DNA of 52,858 bases from Gemmatimonadaceae bacterium (GCA_017881585.1 JADGQS010000006.1:1-52858), one strand, 5' to 3'. Shown: positions 22,880 to 30,659, numbered from the stretch's first letter. Notes: generated by a model from the sequence alone, not told the origin. Numbers and translations: made by a program.

Positions 22880-24327
22880 TGAGTTCCAAGCCCGCCACCC
22901 GTACCGAGCGCGATCCGCTCGGCGCTCTCGAAGTACCGGCGGACGCGCTGTATGGTGTGCAGACGCTGCGCGCCGTGAAGAACTTTCCGATCAGCGGCCT
23001 GGCGCCGCTTCCGGCGTTCGTGGACGCCGTCGTGCGCATCAAGCGCGCGGCGGCGCTCACCCATAAGGACACCGGGCGCCTCGACGCGCGCCTGGCCGAC
23101 GCGATCGTCGAGGCGTGCGACGAGATTCTCGGCGGCGCGCACCGCGAGCAGTTCGTCGTGGATGTGTACCAGGCAGGTGCGGGCACCTCGCACAACATGA
23201 ACGTCAACGAGGTGCTCGCGAACCGCGCGAACGAGCTGCTCGGTGCGGCGCGCGGCGTGTACGCGCCCGTTCACCCGAACGATCACGTCAACATGGCGCA
23301 GTCGACCAACGACGTGATCCCCACGGCGATACGGCTCGCCATCCTCGGAGAGCTCGCCCCGCTCGCCGCATCGCTCTCGGCGCTGCGCGGATCGCTCGCT
23401 GCGAAGGGAGAGCAATTCGATCACGTGCTCAAGGCCGGCCGCACGCATCTGCAGGACGCGATGCCGATCCGGCTCGGCCAGGAGTTCGTGGCGTGGTCGG
23501 GGACGATCGAGCGTGCGGTGCGGCGGCTCGGCGACGCGGCCGAATACCTGCGCGACCTGGGCATCGGCGGCAGCGCGGTCGGCACGGGCGTGAACGTCGA
23601 GCCGGAGTATCCGTCGCGCATGGTGGCGCATCTGCGCGCCATGACCGGGCTGCAGCTTCGCGCCGGCGATCGCATCCAGCTCATGCAGTCGATGACGGAC
23701 GTCGCGTCGTTCAGCGCGGCACTGCGCTCGCTCGCGCTGGATCTCTCGAAGATCTCGAGTGACCTGCGCCTGCTCGCGAGCGGACCGCGCACCGGTCTCG
23801 ACGAGATCGTGCTGCCCGCGGTGCAGCCGGGCTCGTCGATCATGCCGGGCAAGGTCAATCCGTCGATCGCCGAAATGGTGAACCAAGTCTGCTTCCAGGT
23901 CGTCGGCAACGACACGACGGTGGCGATGGCGACGGAGCACGGGCAGCTCGAGCTGAATGTCATGATGCCCGTGATCGCGCACAACGTGCTCTTCTCGATG
24001 CGGATCCTCAGGAGCGCGGCGCGGACGCTCGACGAGCTCTGCGTGCAGGGCATCGAGGCGAACGTCGAACAATGCGCGTACTGGCTCGAGCGCTCGGCGG
24101 CGCTCGCCACCGCGCTGGCGCCGCGCATCGGATACGCGAAGGCCGCGGCGATCGCGAAGGAATCCGTGAAGAGCGGCGAACTCATCCGCGATCTCGCGGC
24201 TCGCGAGCAGATTCTCCCGCCGGAGGAGCTCGCGAAGGTCCTCGACCTTCGACGAATGACGGAGATTGGGGTGCCGGGGGAAGACGATGGAAGATCGAAG
24301 ATGGAAGATGGATCCGGTTCGCCGTAG
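22879..24327 (+). CDS. aspA: Aspartate ammonia-lyase (fumarase/aspartase superfamily)
   Basis: This 482-residue cytoplasmic lyase probably converts aspartate to fumarate and ammonia. The N-terminus DPLGALEVPADALYGVQTLR is aspartase-like. The superfamily signature GSSIMPGKVNPSIAEMVNQ carries the catalytic Ser loop. TSHNMNVNEVLANRANE and GRTHLQDAMPIRLGQ are also diagnostic. Class II fumarase is the alternative. The ORF track's long upstream part is shadow; ATG at 22879 begins the fold. The last dozen residues (about EDDGRSKMEDGSGSP) are encoded by a GATGGAA heptamer array and do not look like family sequence, so the original C-terminus was probably overwritten or extended. Confidence 0.88.
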   Translation: MSSKPATRTERDPLGALEVPADALYGVQTLRAVKNFPISGLAPLPAFVDAVVRIKRAAALTHKDTGRLDARLADAIVEACDEILGGAHREQFVVDVYQAGAGTSHNMNVNEVLANRANELLGAARGVYAPVHPNDHVNMAQSTNDVIPTAIRLAILGELAPLAASLSALRGSLAAKGEQFDHVLKAGRTHLQDAMPIRLGQEFVAWSGTIERAVRRLGDAAEYLRDLGIGGSAVGTGVNVEPEYPSRMVAHLRAMTGLQLRAGDRIQLMQSMTDVASFSAALRSLALDLSKISSDLRLLASGPRTGLDEIVLPAVQPGSSIMPGKVNPSIAEMVNQVCFQVVGNDTTVAMATEHGQLELNVMMPVIAHNVLFSMRILRSAARTLDELCVQGIEANVEQCAYWLERSAALATALAPRIGYAKAAAIAKESVKSGELIRDLAAREQILPPEELAKVLDLRRMTEIGVPGEDDGRSKMEDGSGSP

Positions 24328-24353
24328 TCATCTTCCATCTTCCATCTTCCATC
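24286..24353. repeat. Inverted heptamer array, GATGGAA x4 / TTCCATC x3
   Basis: GATGGAA, GATCGAA, GATGGAA, GATGGAT (24286-24313) are followed after 19 nt by three perfect TTCCATC units (24333-24353), the reverse complement. The first half encodes the aspA C-terminal tail, and the stop codon lies in the spacer. A hairpin can form in several heptamer registers. Confidence 0.85.
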
Positions 24354-24367
24354 GTGGGTGATCGGTC

Positions 24368-24388
24368 GCGGGTCTACTCGCCTTTTTT
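24368..24388 (+). terminator. Probable intrinsic terminator after aspA
   Basis: GCGGG-TCTA-CTCGC (one G:T pair) is followed by C and six T residues. It lies 41 nt after the aspA stop and before the next small ORFs. The stem is short, so confidence is moderate. Confidence 0.5.
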
Positions 24389-24413
24389 CAGTCTCTCCCG
24401 TAAACTGGACTAC

Positions 24414-24470
24414 ATGCGCATTACGACCTGGGCCGAGTACGGCGTGGGACCTCCCATGCTGCAGGGCTGA
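24414..24470 (+). pseudogene. 18-codon mini-ORF resembling an Rrf2-family N-terminus
   Basis: ATG at 24414 reads MRITTWAEYGVGPPMLQG and then stops. The first ten residues look like the opening of Rrf2-type winged-helix regulators, which commonly start with this kind of sequence, but the rest of the domain is absent here and in the other frames. The stop is 2 nt before the GTG of the next ORF. It may be the remnant of a deleted regulator or a short leader peptide. The Rrf2 resemblance is from memory. Confidence 0.3.
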
Positions 24471-24472
24471 GC

Positions 24473-25036
24473 GTGCTGCTTCCCCTGACTGCGGAGTGGC
24501 GCGCCGCGCGCGAGCGGAAGCGCAAGGCGATCGCGTTTCTCGCTGCGGTGCGGCGGGAGCCCGCCGAAGCGGACGTGCGCTGGCTCGCCGGGGTCGCCGC
24601 GCGGGACGACCAGGATCATGCGCGGTGGGAGTTGCGTTACGCGCGGCTCGCGCTGGCCGTGCTCACCGCGCAGCGCGATGCGCTGGACGACCGGACGGGG
24701 TCGGATGTCGTGGCGGCGCTGGGCGAGGCGATGGCCGAGGATCCACGGGTGGATCCGATGATGCAGGAGTTGGTTGGGCGGCAGCTGAACGACCGGCTCT
24801 CTGGATACAAAGAGGCGCTGATTGCGCGAGGTGGAGCGGTGGGGAGCGGGGAGCGGCTCGGCAGAGTGCTGCTCGCGTTCGCGTCGGATGGGGCGCGATC
24901 TGCAGGGGCGCCATTGCCGCGGGCGGTGGAGCTGCTGAGTGGGTACATCGCGGAGGCGAACGCGGCGCTGCGAAGCGTGTACGGGGAGGCGACATTGCCG
25001 GAGCATTTGCCCCCGTCCGAAGCGGCCGCGCGCTAG
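24473..25036 (+). CDS. Hypothetical helical protein
   Basis: I do not recognise this 187-residue soluble protein. It starts at GTG 24473, 2 nt after the mini-ORF stop. It is almost wholly helical and rich in Arg, Ala and Glu (EWRAARERKRKAIAFLAAVRR; WELRYARLALAVLTAQRDAL), with no signal peptide, membrane helix or catalytic motif. The region is bracketed by heptamer arrays at 24.3 and 25.1 kb. Its codon third positions remain GC-rich like those of its neighbours, which supports coding, but local use of AGG/GGG is somewhat looser. Function is unknown. Confidence 0.6.
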   Translation: MLLPLTAEWRAARERKRKAIAFLAAVRREPAEADVRWLAGVAARDDQDHARWELRYARLALAVLTAQRDALDDRTGSDVVAALGEAMAEDPRVDPMMQELVGRQLNDRLSGYKEALIARGGAVGSGERLGRVLLAFASDGARSAGAPLPRAVELLSGYIAEANAALRSVYGEATLPEHLPPSEAAAR

Positions 25037-25056
25037 CCACCTTACCGGCGTAAAAA

Positions 25057-25118
25057 GTCATTGGTCATTGGTCGTTGGTCTTTAGTTGACCAAACACCAA
25101 TGACCAATGACCAATGAC
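25057..25118. repeat. Inverted heptamer array, GTCATTG x4 / CAATGAC x4
   Basis: GTCATTG, GTCATTG, GTCGTTG, GTCTTTA (25057-25084) are followed by CAAACAC and three CAATGAC units (25091-25118), the reverse complement. It makes an AT-richer hairpin between the 24473 ORF and tRNA-Leu, downstream of both converging transcripts. Confidence 0.85.
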
Positions 25119-25164
25119 AGATTACTCGTATTAGGCCATCCCCTCGCGCATTTCCATCCCTGAG

Positions 25165-25248
25165 TGCCGAAGGCGGGACTCGAACCCGCACGGGCTTGCA
25201 CCCACTGGCTCCTGAAGCCAGCGCGTCTACCAGTTCCACCACTCCGGC
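25165..25248 (-). tRNA. tRNA-Leu (anticodon CAG)
   Basis: The minus strand folds into a class II cloverleaf of 84 nt. The acceptor stem is GCCGGAG/CTTCGGC with discriminator A. The anticodon stem CTGGC/GCCAG encloses the loop TTCAGGA, giving anticodon CAG for codon CUG. A long variable arm (GGGTGCAAGCCC) and GTTCGAGTC T-loop identify a leucine tRNA. CCA is not encoded. It lies just downstream of a plausible promoter and converges on the heptamer hairpin at 25.1 kb. Confidence 0.95.
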
Positions 25249-25258
25249 TTGCGTGTCT

Positions 25259-25287
25259 AACCTAATGGCGTCGCAGCCGATACCCAA
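25259..25287 (-). promoter_or_regulatory. Candidate promoter for tRNA-Leu
   Basis: On the minus strand TTGGGT (25287-25282) and TAGGTT (25264-25259) are 17 nt apart. Transcription would start near 25252, a few nt before the mature tRNA 5' end. The box shape (TTGnnT-N17-TAnnTT) matches the candidate before rpmJ. Confidence 0.45.
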
Positions 25288-25317
25288 GGGTGCGGGTACT
25301 CGTCTTCCGTCGAGGGA

Positions 25318-25323
25318 TATAAT
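25318..25323 (+). promoter_or_regulatory. Candidate -10 box for smpB
   Basis: A perfect TATAAT ends 5 nt before the smpB ATG at 25329, so the transcript would be leaderless. GAGGGA just before it could instead act as a ribosome binding site at 11-nt spacing. No clear -35 is seen. Confidence 0.4.
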
Positions 25324-25328
25324 CCATC

Positions 25329-25811
25329 ATGGCCAAGCCCGCCGACAAACCGGATACCGATGCGATCGAGTCGATCGCGCGCAACAGGCGCGCGCGTTTC
25401 GACTATGAGATCATCGAGACCTGGGAAGCCGGCATCGCGCTGACGGGCACCGAAGTGAAGTCGCTGCGCAACGGCAAGGCGCAAATCACCGACGCGTACG
25501 GCATCCTGAAGGACGGCGAGGTCTGGCTCTTGAACCTGCACATCGCGCCGTACGAGCAGGGCAATCGCTTCAATCACGAGGCAACGCGCACGCGGAAGCT
25601 CCTGCTGCACAGCCGCGAGATCAAGAAGATGATCGGCGCCGTCGAGCGGCAGGGACTCACGCTCATTGCGCTCGAGATCTACTTCAAGCGCGGCCGCGCG
25701 AAGGTGCGGCTCGGGCTCGGCCGGGGGAAGAAGCTGCACGACAAACGCGCGGACCTGAAGGAGAAGGACGACAAGCGCGAGATGGCGCGCGCGGTGAAGG
25801 TGCGGCGATGA
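25329..25811 (+). CDS. smpB: SsrA-binding protein SmpB
   Basis: This 160-residue protein partners tmRNA in rescuing stalled ribosomes. The OB-fold core begins [21 protein letters not shown], with the characteristic [13 protein letters not shown] turn. [14 protein letters not shown] and a [21 protein letters not shown] segment follow, ahead of the basic C-terminal tail [12 protein letters not shown] that enters the ribosome. Length and motifs are standard. It has a 16-residue N-terminal leader. The stop overlaps the amidase start (ATGA). No ssrA gene is seen in the window. Confidence 0.95.
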   Translation: MAKPADKPDTDAIESIARNRRARFDYEIIETWEAGIALTGTEVKSLRNGKAQITDAYGILKDGEVWLLNLHIAPYEQGNRFNHEATRTRKLLLHSREIKKMIGAVERQGLTLIALEIYFKRGRAKVRLGLGRGKKLHDKRADLKEKDDKREMARAVKVRR

Positions 25812-27067
25812 TGTGCGCGCCCTTCCTGCTCGCGTTTGTCCTGCACGCGCAGGACAGCGTCCACGTGCGTGGCGTCGCGCGCGACACGACACTCGCCGTC
25901 GTGTCGACGCCCGCGGGCGGCGCGCTGCGCGCCGACGTCGTGCTGCCGCTCATCGGCGGGTCCGTGTCCGCCTCGACGACTGGCCGCTGGAAGATCGATG
26001 CGCCGGGCGTGAGCTTCACGCTCGTCGATGGCGTGCCGTTCGCGACGACCAAGGACGGCCCGATTCCGCTCGCCGCGGCCCCGATCCTCCGCAACGGCGC
26101 GCTCCTCCTGCCGCTGCAGGTCCTCGCCGACATCGTGCCGCGCATCGGCAACCGTGTCGTCTGGGACGCCGAGAGCCGCGAACTGCGCGCCTTCAGGAAC
26201 CTCGGGAAGAACGCGAACGCCTCGTCGCCGCCCGCTGCGCCGCGCACGCCCGAGCCGCGAGCCGCGAGGACACCGGCGGCCGCCACCGCGTCGACGCCGG
26301 CGCGTTCCTCCGCGCCGTCGCCGCGGCACCGGCTGATCGTCGTGGATGCCGGACACGGCGGCGTGGACCCCGGCATGCACGGCCCCATCGGCCAGCGCAC
26401 CACGCTCTACGAGAAGGACATCACGCTCGACGTGGCGAAGAAACTCGCGCACGAACTCGAAGGCCGCGGCGTTGGCGTGCTCATGACGCGCACCACCGAT
26501 ACGCTCATCGCCCTCGGTGATCGCGGCAGGATCGCGAACGCGGCCAAGGGCGACCTGTTCATCTCCATTCACGTGAACGCGGCCAACCTCAACTGGAAGG
26601 AACCCGGCGCCGCCCGCGGATTCGAGACCTACTTCCTCGCCGAGGCGAAGACCGAAGACGAGCGCCGCGTCGCGAGGATGGAGAACGAGGTCGTTCGATT
26701 CGAGAGCAGCGGCGATCCCGCGCAGGAGGGCGGTCTCGGTTTCATCCTGAAGGACATGGCGCAGAACGAACAGCTGCGCGAGTCGAGCGACCTCGCGGAG
26801 ACGATCCAGTCGCGCCTCAAGCGGATCCATCCGGGACCGAGCAGGGGAGTGAAGCAGGCCGGGTTCATGGTGCTGGTGACGGCGTTCATGCCCTCGGTGC
26901 TGGTCGAGATCGGATTCGGAACGAACCCGGCGGAGGCGGCCTACATCTCGGGCGAGGCAGGGCAGCGCGCGATCGCAAGCGCGGTCGCGGACGCGGCGAT
27001 GGAATACCTCGGGCGTTACGAGCGTCGCGTGACCGGCACCTCCACGCTTCAGGACCCCCCGAAGTGA
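25808..27067 (+). CDS. N-acetylmuramoyl-L-alanine amidase (Amidase_3/AmiC type)
   Basis: This 419-residue exported zinc amidase cleaves the bond between MurNAc and the stem peptide. A short signal-like helix ([10 protein letters not shown]) leads to an N-terminal domain with [20 protein letters not shown], resembling copper-amine-oxidase/stalk-like domains. An Ala/Pro linker joins it to the catalytic domain from about residue 175. Zinc and catalytic residues are visible in [27 protein letters not shown] and [15 protein letters not shown] long insertion after the His strand ([17 protein letters not shown]) is usual in AmiC-type enzymes. It is coupled to smpB upstream and pyrD downstream by 4-nt overlaps. 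Confidence 0.92.
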   Translation: MMCAPFLLAFVLHAQDSVHVRGVARDTTLAVVSTPAGGALRADVVLPLIGGSVSASTTGRWKIDAPGVSFTLVDGVPFATTKDGPIPLAAAPILRNGALLLPLQVLADIVPRIGNRVVWDAESRELRAFRNLGKNANASSPPAAPRTPEPRAARTPAAATASTPARSSAPSPRHRLIVVDAGHGGVDPGMHGPIGQRTTLYEKDITLDVAKKLAHELEGRGVGVLMTRTTDTLIALGDRGRIANAAKGDLFISIHVNAANLNWKEPGAARGFETYFLAEAKTEDERRVARMENEVVRFESSGDPAQEGGLGFILKDMAQNEQLRESSDLAETIQSRLKRIHPGPSRGVKQAGFMVLVTAFMPSVLVEIGFGTNPAEAAYISGEAGQRAIASAVADAAMEYLGRYERRVTGTSTLQDPPK

Positions 27068-28029
27068 CTGAGAACCGCAGCATCGCGGGCGCGAATCCGC
27101 CGTACGATTCGCCCGCGCTCAAGACGCATGCGGCCGGTCTCGACTTCCAGAATCCGCTCCTGCTCGCGGCCGGCACCGCGGCATACGGCCGCGAGCTCGC
27201 GGAGGTGATGGTCCTCGATCGCCTCGGCGGACTGGTCACGAAAGCCGTGAGCGTCGAGCCGCGCGATGGGGCGCCCGCTCCGCGCGTGACGGAGTTCGAC
27301 GGCGGGATGATCAACGCCGTCGGGCTCGCGAACCCCGGTGTGGACGAGGTGAAGGCGACGGAGCTGCCGTGGCTCGCGAAAGAACTCAGGCACGCGCGGG
27401 TGATCGTGAACGTGATCGGCCGCATCGTCGAGGATTTCGGCGAGGTCGTCGCGCGCCTCGACGACTCCCAAGGTCTTCACGCGTACGAGCTGAACGTGAG
27501 CTGTCCGAACACGCGCGCCGGCGGACTCGAGTTCGGCGCCGATGCCGCGTCGCTCACGGCGGTGATCACGCGCGCCCGCGCCGCGACGCGGCGTCCGCTC
27601 TTCGTGAAACTCTCGCCGACGCTCCCCGACATCGGTTTCACGGCGCGCTGCGCGGTGGACGCCGGCGCCGACGGCATCAGCGTGGTGAACACGATGCCCG
27701 GGCTCGTCATCGACCTGGAGACGCGCCGCCCGAGGCTCGGATTCGGGAGCGGCGGCGTGAGCGGGCCGGGACTGCGGCCCGTGGGCGTGCTCGCGACGTG
27801 GAAGGTGAGGAACGTCGTGCCGGTGCCGATCATCGGACTCGGCGGCATCGGGAGCGCGGAGCACGCGCTGCAATATCTCATCGCCGGCGCGACACTCGTC
27901 GCGGTCGGAACGGCGGCACTCGCGGACCCGCGGGTGCCCGAAAAGATCGTGCGCGATCTCGCGGCCTGGTGTGCGCTTCATGACGTGCAGCGACTGGCGG
28001 ATCTCGTCGGCACGCTTGAGTGGAGCTGA
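27064..28029 (+). CDS. pyrD: Dihydroorotate dehydrogenase, class 1B type
   Basis: This 321-residue FMN enzyme oxidises dihydroorotate in pyrimidine synthesis. GTG at 27064 overlaps the amidase stop (GTGA). Motifs are NPLLLAAGTAAYG for FMN, EFDGGMINAVGLANPG, the active-site Cys in NVSCPNTRAGG (Cys base, typical of class 1), KLSPTLPDIG, SVVNTMPG and GGIGSAEHALQYLIAGA. Class 1B enzymes use a PyrK partner; no pyrK is adjacent, so the electron acceptor is open. pyrF follows after a 211-nt repeat-filled gap. Confidence 0.92.
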   Translation: MTENRSIAGANPPYDSPALKTHAAGLDFQNPLLLAAGTAAYGRELAEVMVLDRLGGLVTKAVSVEPRDGAPAPRVTEFDGGMINAVGLANPGVDEVKATELPWLAKELRHARVIVNVIGRIVEDFGEVVARLDDSQGLHAYELNVSCPNTRAGGLEFGADAASLTAVITRARAATRRPLFVKLSPTLPDIGFTARCAVDAGADGISVVNTMPGLVIDLETRRPRLGFGSGGVSGPGLRPVGVLATWKVRNVVPVPIIGLGGIGSAEHALQYLIAGATLVAVGTAALADPRVPEKIVRDLAAWCALHDVQRLADLVGTLEWS

Positions 28030-28036
28030 AAAAACG

Positions 28037-28223
28037 GCGACGGGCGGCGCGTGAGGGGCGACTTGGCGAAGAGCGACGCGTGAGGAGTGAGGAGACCGTC
28101 TCCTCGCCCCTCACGCGTCGCTCTTCGCCCAATTGCCCCTCACGCGTCGCTCCTCGCTGTTTCGAAAACCTCTCACCGGTCGCTCATCGCTCTTCGCCCA
28201 GCCCCTCACCCGTCGCTCGTCAC
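28037..28223. repeat. Long heptamer-phased inverted repeat region, GYGANNN / NNNTCRC
   Basis: From 28037, eight 7-mers of form GYGANNN run in phase with a single 1-nt slip at 28065 (GCGACGG, GCGGCGC, GTGAGGG, GCGACTT, GCGAAGA, GCGACGC, GTGAGGA, GTGAGGA). From 28101 to 28223 the reverse-complement form recurs in several blocks (TCCTCGC, CCCTCAC, GCGTCGC, TCTTCGC and variants). A perfect 21-bp inverted repeat joins 28065-28085 and 28109-28129. It fills nearly the whole pyrD-pyrF gap. Confidence 0.8.
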
Positions 28224-28228
28224 CGTTG

Positions 28229-28234
28229 TAATTT
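28229..28234 (+). promoter_or_regulatory. Candidate -10 box for pyrF
   Basis: TAATTT ends 6 nt before the pyrF ATG, immediately after the heptamer repeat region. No ribosome binding site is present between it and the ATG, so a leaderless transcript is possible. Confidence 0.35.
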
Positions 28235-28240
28235 TGAAGT

Positions 28241-28945
28241 ATGAGTCCCCGTCCGCAGCCCATCATCGCGCTCGACGTTCCGTCCCTCGCCGACGCGCGC
28301 GCGCTCATCGCGACCCTCGGGGCCAGGGCGGACTTCTACAAGGTGGGTCTGCAGCTGTTCAGCGCCGAGGGGCCGCGGGTGGTCGAGTGGCTCCACTCGG
28401 AGGGAAAGCGCGTCTTCCTCGACCTGAAGCTGCACGACATTCCGTCGACCGTGCGGAAGGCCGCCGCGAGCGCGAAGCGCCTGAACGTGGCGCTCCTCAC
28501 GATCCACGGGCTTGGCGGCGAGGCGATGGTGCGCGCGGCGGTCGAAGGCGCGGGCGAACACACCGGCGTGCTGGTCGTCACGGTGCTCACCTCGATGGAC
28601 CTCACGACGGCGAGCGCGGCGCTGGGACGTCCCCTCGCCTCGCTGCGCGACGAGGTGCTACGGCTCGCGGCGCTGGCCGCGGGCGCCGGAGCGCACGGCG
28701 TGGTGTGCGCGGGCGCCGAATGCGCGGCGGTCCGCGCGGCACACGGCACGCGGCTCGAGCCGCTCGTGCCCGGCATTCGCACCGCTGCCACGGCGGCTGC
28801 CATTGCGGATGACGACCAGTCGCGGGTGGTTACGCCCGAGGCGGCGTCGAAGGCGGGCGCGGCGTATGTAGTGGTCGGACGCGCGGTGACCGCGGCGCCT
28901 GACCCGCTCGCGGCGCTCGAGGGAGTCCTGACCAGGCTCTCCTGA
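28241..28945 (+). CDS. pyrF: Orotidine 5'-phosphate decarboxylase
   Basis: This 234-residue TIM-barrel enzyme makes UMP from OMP. The start IIALDVPSLADARALI, the catalytic FLDLKLHDIPSTV with the Lys-x-Asp charge relay, and the phosphate-grip end VVGRAVTAAPDPLAAL are all family signatures, as is the LVPGIRTAA turn. Length is standard. It is separated from pyrD by the heptamer region, and the ribosomal alpha operon starts about 200 nt downstream on the same strand. Confidence 0.95.
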   Translation: MSPRPQPIIALDVPSLADARALIATLGARADFYKVGLQLFSAEGPRVVEWLHSEGKRVFLDLKLHDIPSTVRKAAASAKRLNVALLTIHGLGGEAMVRAAVEGAGEHTGVLVVTVLTSMDLTTASAALGRPLASLRDEVLRLAALAAGAGAHGVVCAGAECAAVRAAHGTRLEPLVPGIRTAATAAAIADDDQSRVVTPEAASKAGAAYVVVGRAVTAAPDPLAALEGVLTRLS

Positions 28946-29149
28946 GGCGGGGCCGCACGTTCGGGGTCGGGTCCGGCATTCCTCTTCTGCACCCCGAATC
29001 GGGTCGACGACCCGTCAGGTACACGTCGATATGCCCACTTGTGTCAAGGCCCCGCACGGATTACGTTCCGAGACTGCCCCCAAAACGGGGCGTATCAATG
29101 CCTTCCGCATGTAATCCCTAGGTTTTCCGCTCGTCTTCGGAGTCTCTTC
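28946..29149 (+). promoter_or_regulatory. pyrF-rpmJ intergenic region with candidate promoter and hairpins
   Basis: This 204-nt gap holds a hairpin CGGGTC-GAC-GACCCG (29000-29014) and TTGTGT (29039-29044) followed after 17 nt by TACGTT (29062-29067), a candidate promoter for the ribosomal operon. A leader hairpin GCCCC-CAAAAC-GGGGC lies at 29076-29091. The leader would be about 75 nt long. It may hold translational control for the operon, but no known ribosomal-protein leader motif is recognised. Confidence 0.4.
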
Positions 29150-29266
29150 GTGAAAGTTCGCAGCAGCGTCAAGCCGATCTGTGAGCACTGCAAGGTGGTC
29201 AAGCGCCGCGGTGTGACTCGCATCATCTGCACGCGCAATCCCAAGCATAAGCAGCGGCAGGGCTAA
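29150..29266 (+). CDS. rpmJ: 50S ribosomal protein L36
   Basis: This 38-residue protein is encoded from a GTG at 29150. The ORF track showed a longer upstream version; the ribosomal start [14 protein letters not shown] is clear. It is the zinc-binding (C+) form: the pattern is CEHC, then Cys in RIICTRNP and His in KHKQRQG. It is the first gene of the alpha operon run; rpsM follows after 2 nt. Confidence 0.96.
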   Translation: MKVRSSVKPICEHCKVVKRRGVTRIICTRNPKHKQRQG

Positions 29267-29268
29267 CC

Positions 29269-29646
29269 ATGGCACGCATTTCCGGCGTCGATCTCCCACG
29301 GGAGAAAAAGGTCGAGATCGGCCTTACCTACATCTACGGCATCGGTCGCGAGACCGCGCGCCGCATCATCGCCGCGGCCGGGGTCAGCCCCGACCAGCGC
29401 ATCAAGGATCTCTCGGACGCGGACGTGAACCGCCTCCGCCAGGAGATCGAAAAGACGTATCGCGTCGAAGGTGCCCTGCGCACTGAAGTCGCGATGAACA
29501 TCAAGCGCCTGATGGACATCGGCTCGTACCGCGGCATCCGTCATCGCCGCGGCCTGCCGACGCGCGGTCAGCGCACCCATACCAACGCCCGCACCAAGAA
29601 GGGCCCGCGCCGCGCAATCGCCGGCAAGAAGAAGGTGACCAAGTAA
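29269..29646 (+). CDS. rpsM: 30S ribosomal protein S13
   Basis: This 125-residue small-subunit head protein contacts tRNA and the L5 bridge. Sequence landmarks are [39 protein letters not shown], the helix-two-turn-helix region [23 protein letters not shown], and a basic tail [12 protein letters not shown]. Its stop overlaps the rpsK start by 1 nt (TAATG). Order and spacing are those of a standard alpha operon. Confidence 0.97.
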   Translation: MARISGVDLPREKKVEIGLTYIYGIGRETARRIIAAAGVSPDQRIKDLSDADVNRLRQEIEKTYRVEGALRTEVAMNIKRLMDIGSYRGIRHRRGLPTRGQRTHTNARTKKGPRRAIAGKKKVTK

Positions 29647-30023
29647 TGGCTATCGGAAAGAAGACCAAGCGCGTGGTGGAGGCCGAAGGCGTGGCCCACA
29701 TCGCCGCGACCTTCAACAACACGACCATCACGATCACCGACGCGCACGGCAACACCGTCGCGTGGGGTTCGTCGGGCAAGGCCGGGTTCAAGGGTTCCAA
29801 GAAGTCCACGCCGTTCGCCGCCACCGTCGCCGCCGAGCAGGCTGCGCGCGAGGCGATGACGCTCGGTGTGCGCCGCGTGCACGTCCGCGTGCAGGGCCCG
29901 GGTTCGGGCCGCGAAAGCGCGATCCAGGCGCTCGCCGCCGCCGGCCTGCAAGTGAAGTCGATCAAGGACGTCACGCCGATTCCGCACAACGGCTGCCGTC
30001 CCCCGAAGCGCCGGAGGGTCTGA
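29646..30023 (+). CDS. rpsK: 30S ribosomal protein S11
   Basis: This 125-residue protein of the small-subunit platform has the family features [64 protein letters not shown], and the C-terminal [20 protein letters not shown]. It overlaps rpsM by 1 nt and precedes rpsD by 3 nt, so the genes are translationally linked. Confidence 0.97.
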   Translation: MAIGKKTKRVVEAEGVAHIAATFNNTTITITDAHGNTVAWGSSGKAGFKGSKKSTPFAATVAAEQAAREAMTLGVRRVHVRVQGPGSGRESAIQALAAAGLQVKSIKDVTPIPHNGCRPPKRRRV

Positions 30024-30026
30024 GCC

Positions 30027-30659
30027 ATGCGTTACACCGGACCCAGCTGCCGTCAGTGCCGTCGCGAAGGCACCAAGCTGTTCCTCAAGGGCACCAAGTG
30101 CTTCACGGAGAAGTGCCCCGTCGAGCGCCGTCCCTACGCGCCCGGCGCGCACGGCCAGAGCACCGGCCGCCGCCGCAAGCTCTCGGAGTACGCGAAGCAG
30201 CTGCGTGAGAAGCAGAAGATCAAGCGCATCTACGGCGTCTCCGAAAAGCAGTTCCGCAACACGTTCGAGAAGGTGACCTCGTTGCCCGGCCTCACCGGTC
30301 ACAACCTGCTCGCCGCCCTCGAGAGCCGTCTCGACAACATGGTGTACCGCATGGGTTTCGCGCCGAGCCGCAAGGCCGCGCGCCAGCTCATCCGCCACCG
30401 CCACATCGAGATCAACGGCAAGCGCGTCGATGTGCCGAGCTTCGCCGTCGCACCGGGGCAGGAAATCCGGCTGCGTCAGGCGTCGCGCGAACTCGCGATC
30501 GTCATCGGGTCGCTCGAACAGTCCGGCCGCGGCACGACGCCGAGCTGGCTGGCCGTCGACAAAGAGACGTTCAGCGGCCGTATGCTCGAGCGGCCGCAGC
30601 GCGCGTCCATTCCGATCGCGGCACAGGAGCAGTTGGTCGTCGAGTTGTACTCCAAGTAA
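30027..30659 (+). CDS. rpsD: 30S ribosomal protein S4
   Basis: This 210-residue primary 16S rRNA-binding protein starts MRYTGPSCRQCRREG with two cysteines and two more at KCFTEKCPVERR, the zinc-knuckle (C+) form. The S4 RNA-binding domain is evident at LESRLDNMVYRMGFAPSRK and ARQLIRHRHIEINGKRVDVPS. S4 autoregulates the alpha operon in enterobacteria. Here a structured 119-nt gap follows before rpoA, so some regulation may act at that point. Confidence 0.97.
   Translation: MRYTGPSCRQCRREGTKLFLKGTKCFTEKCPVERRPYAPGAHGQSTGRRRKLSEYAKQLREKQKIKRIYGVSEKQFRNTFEKVTSLPGLTGHNLLAALESRLDNMVYRMGFAPSRKAARQLIRHRHIEINGKRVDVPSFAVAPGQEIRLRQASRELAIVIGSLEQSGRGTTPSWLAVDKETFSGRMLERPQRASIPIAAQEQLVVELYSK

Noticed and set aside
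25042-25287. 81-residue minus ORF over tRNA-Leu
   Set aside because: It covers the tRNA gene and a heptamer hairpin. Its protein-like look comes from the repeat (CHWSLVIGVWS) and the tRNA.
28037-28223. CRISPR array
   Set aside because: The repeat unit is 7 nt with no unique spacers and no cas genes are present. The pattern is tandem and inverted heptamers, not repeat-spacer.
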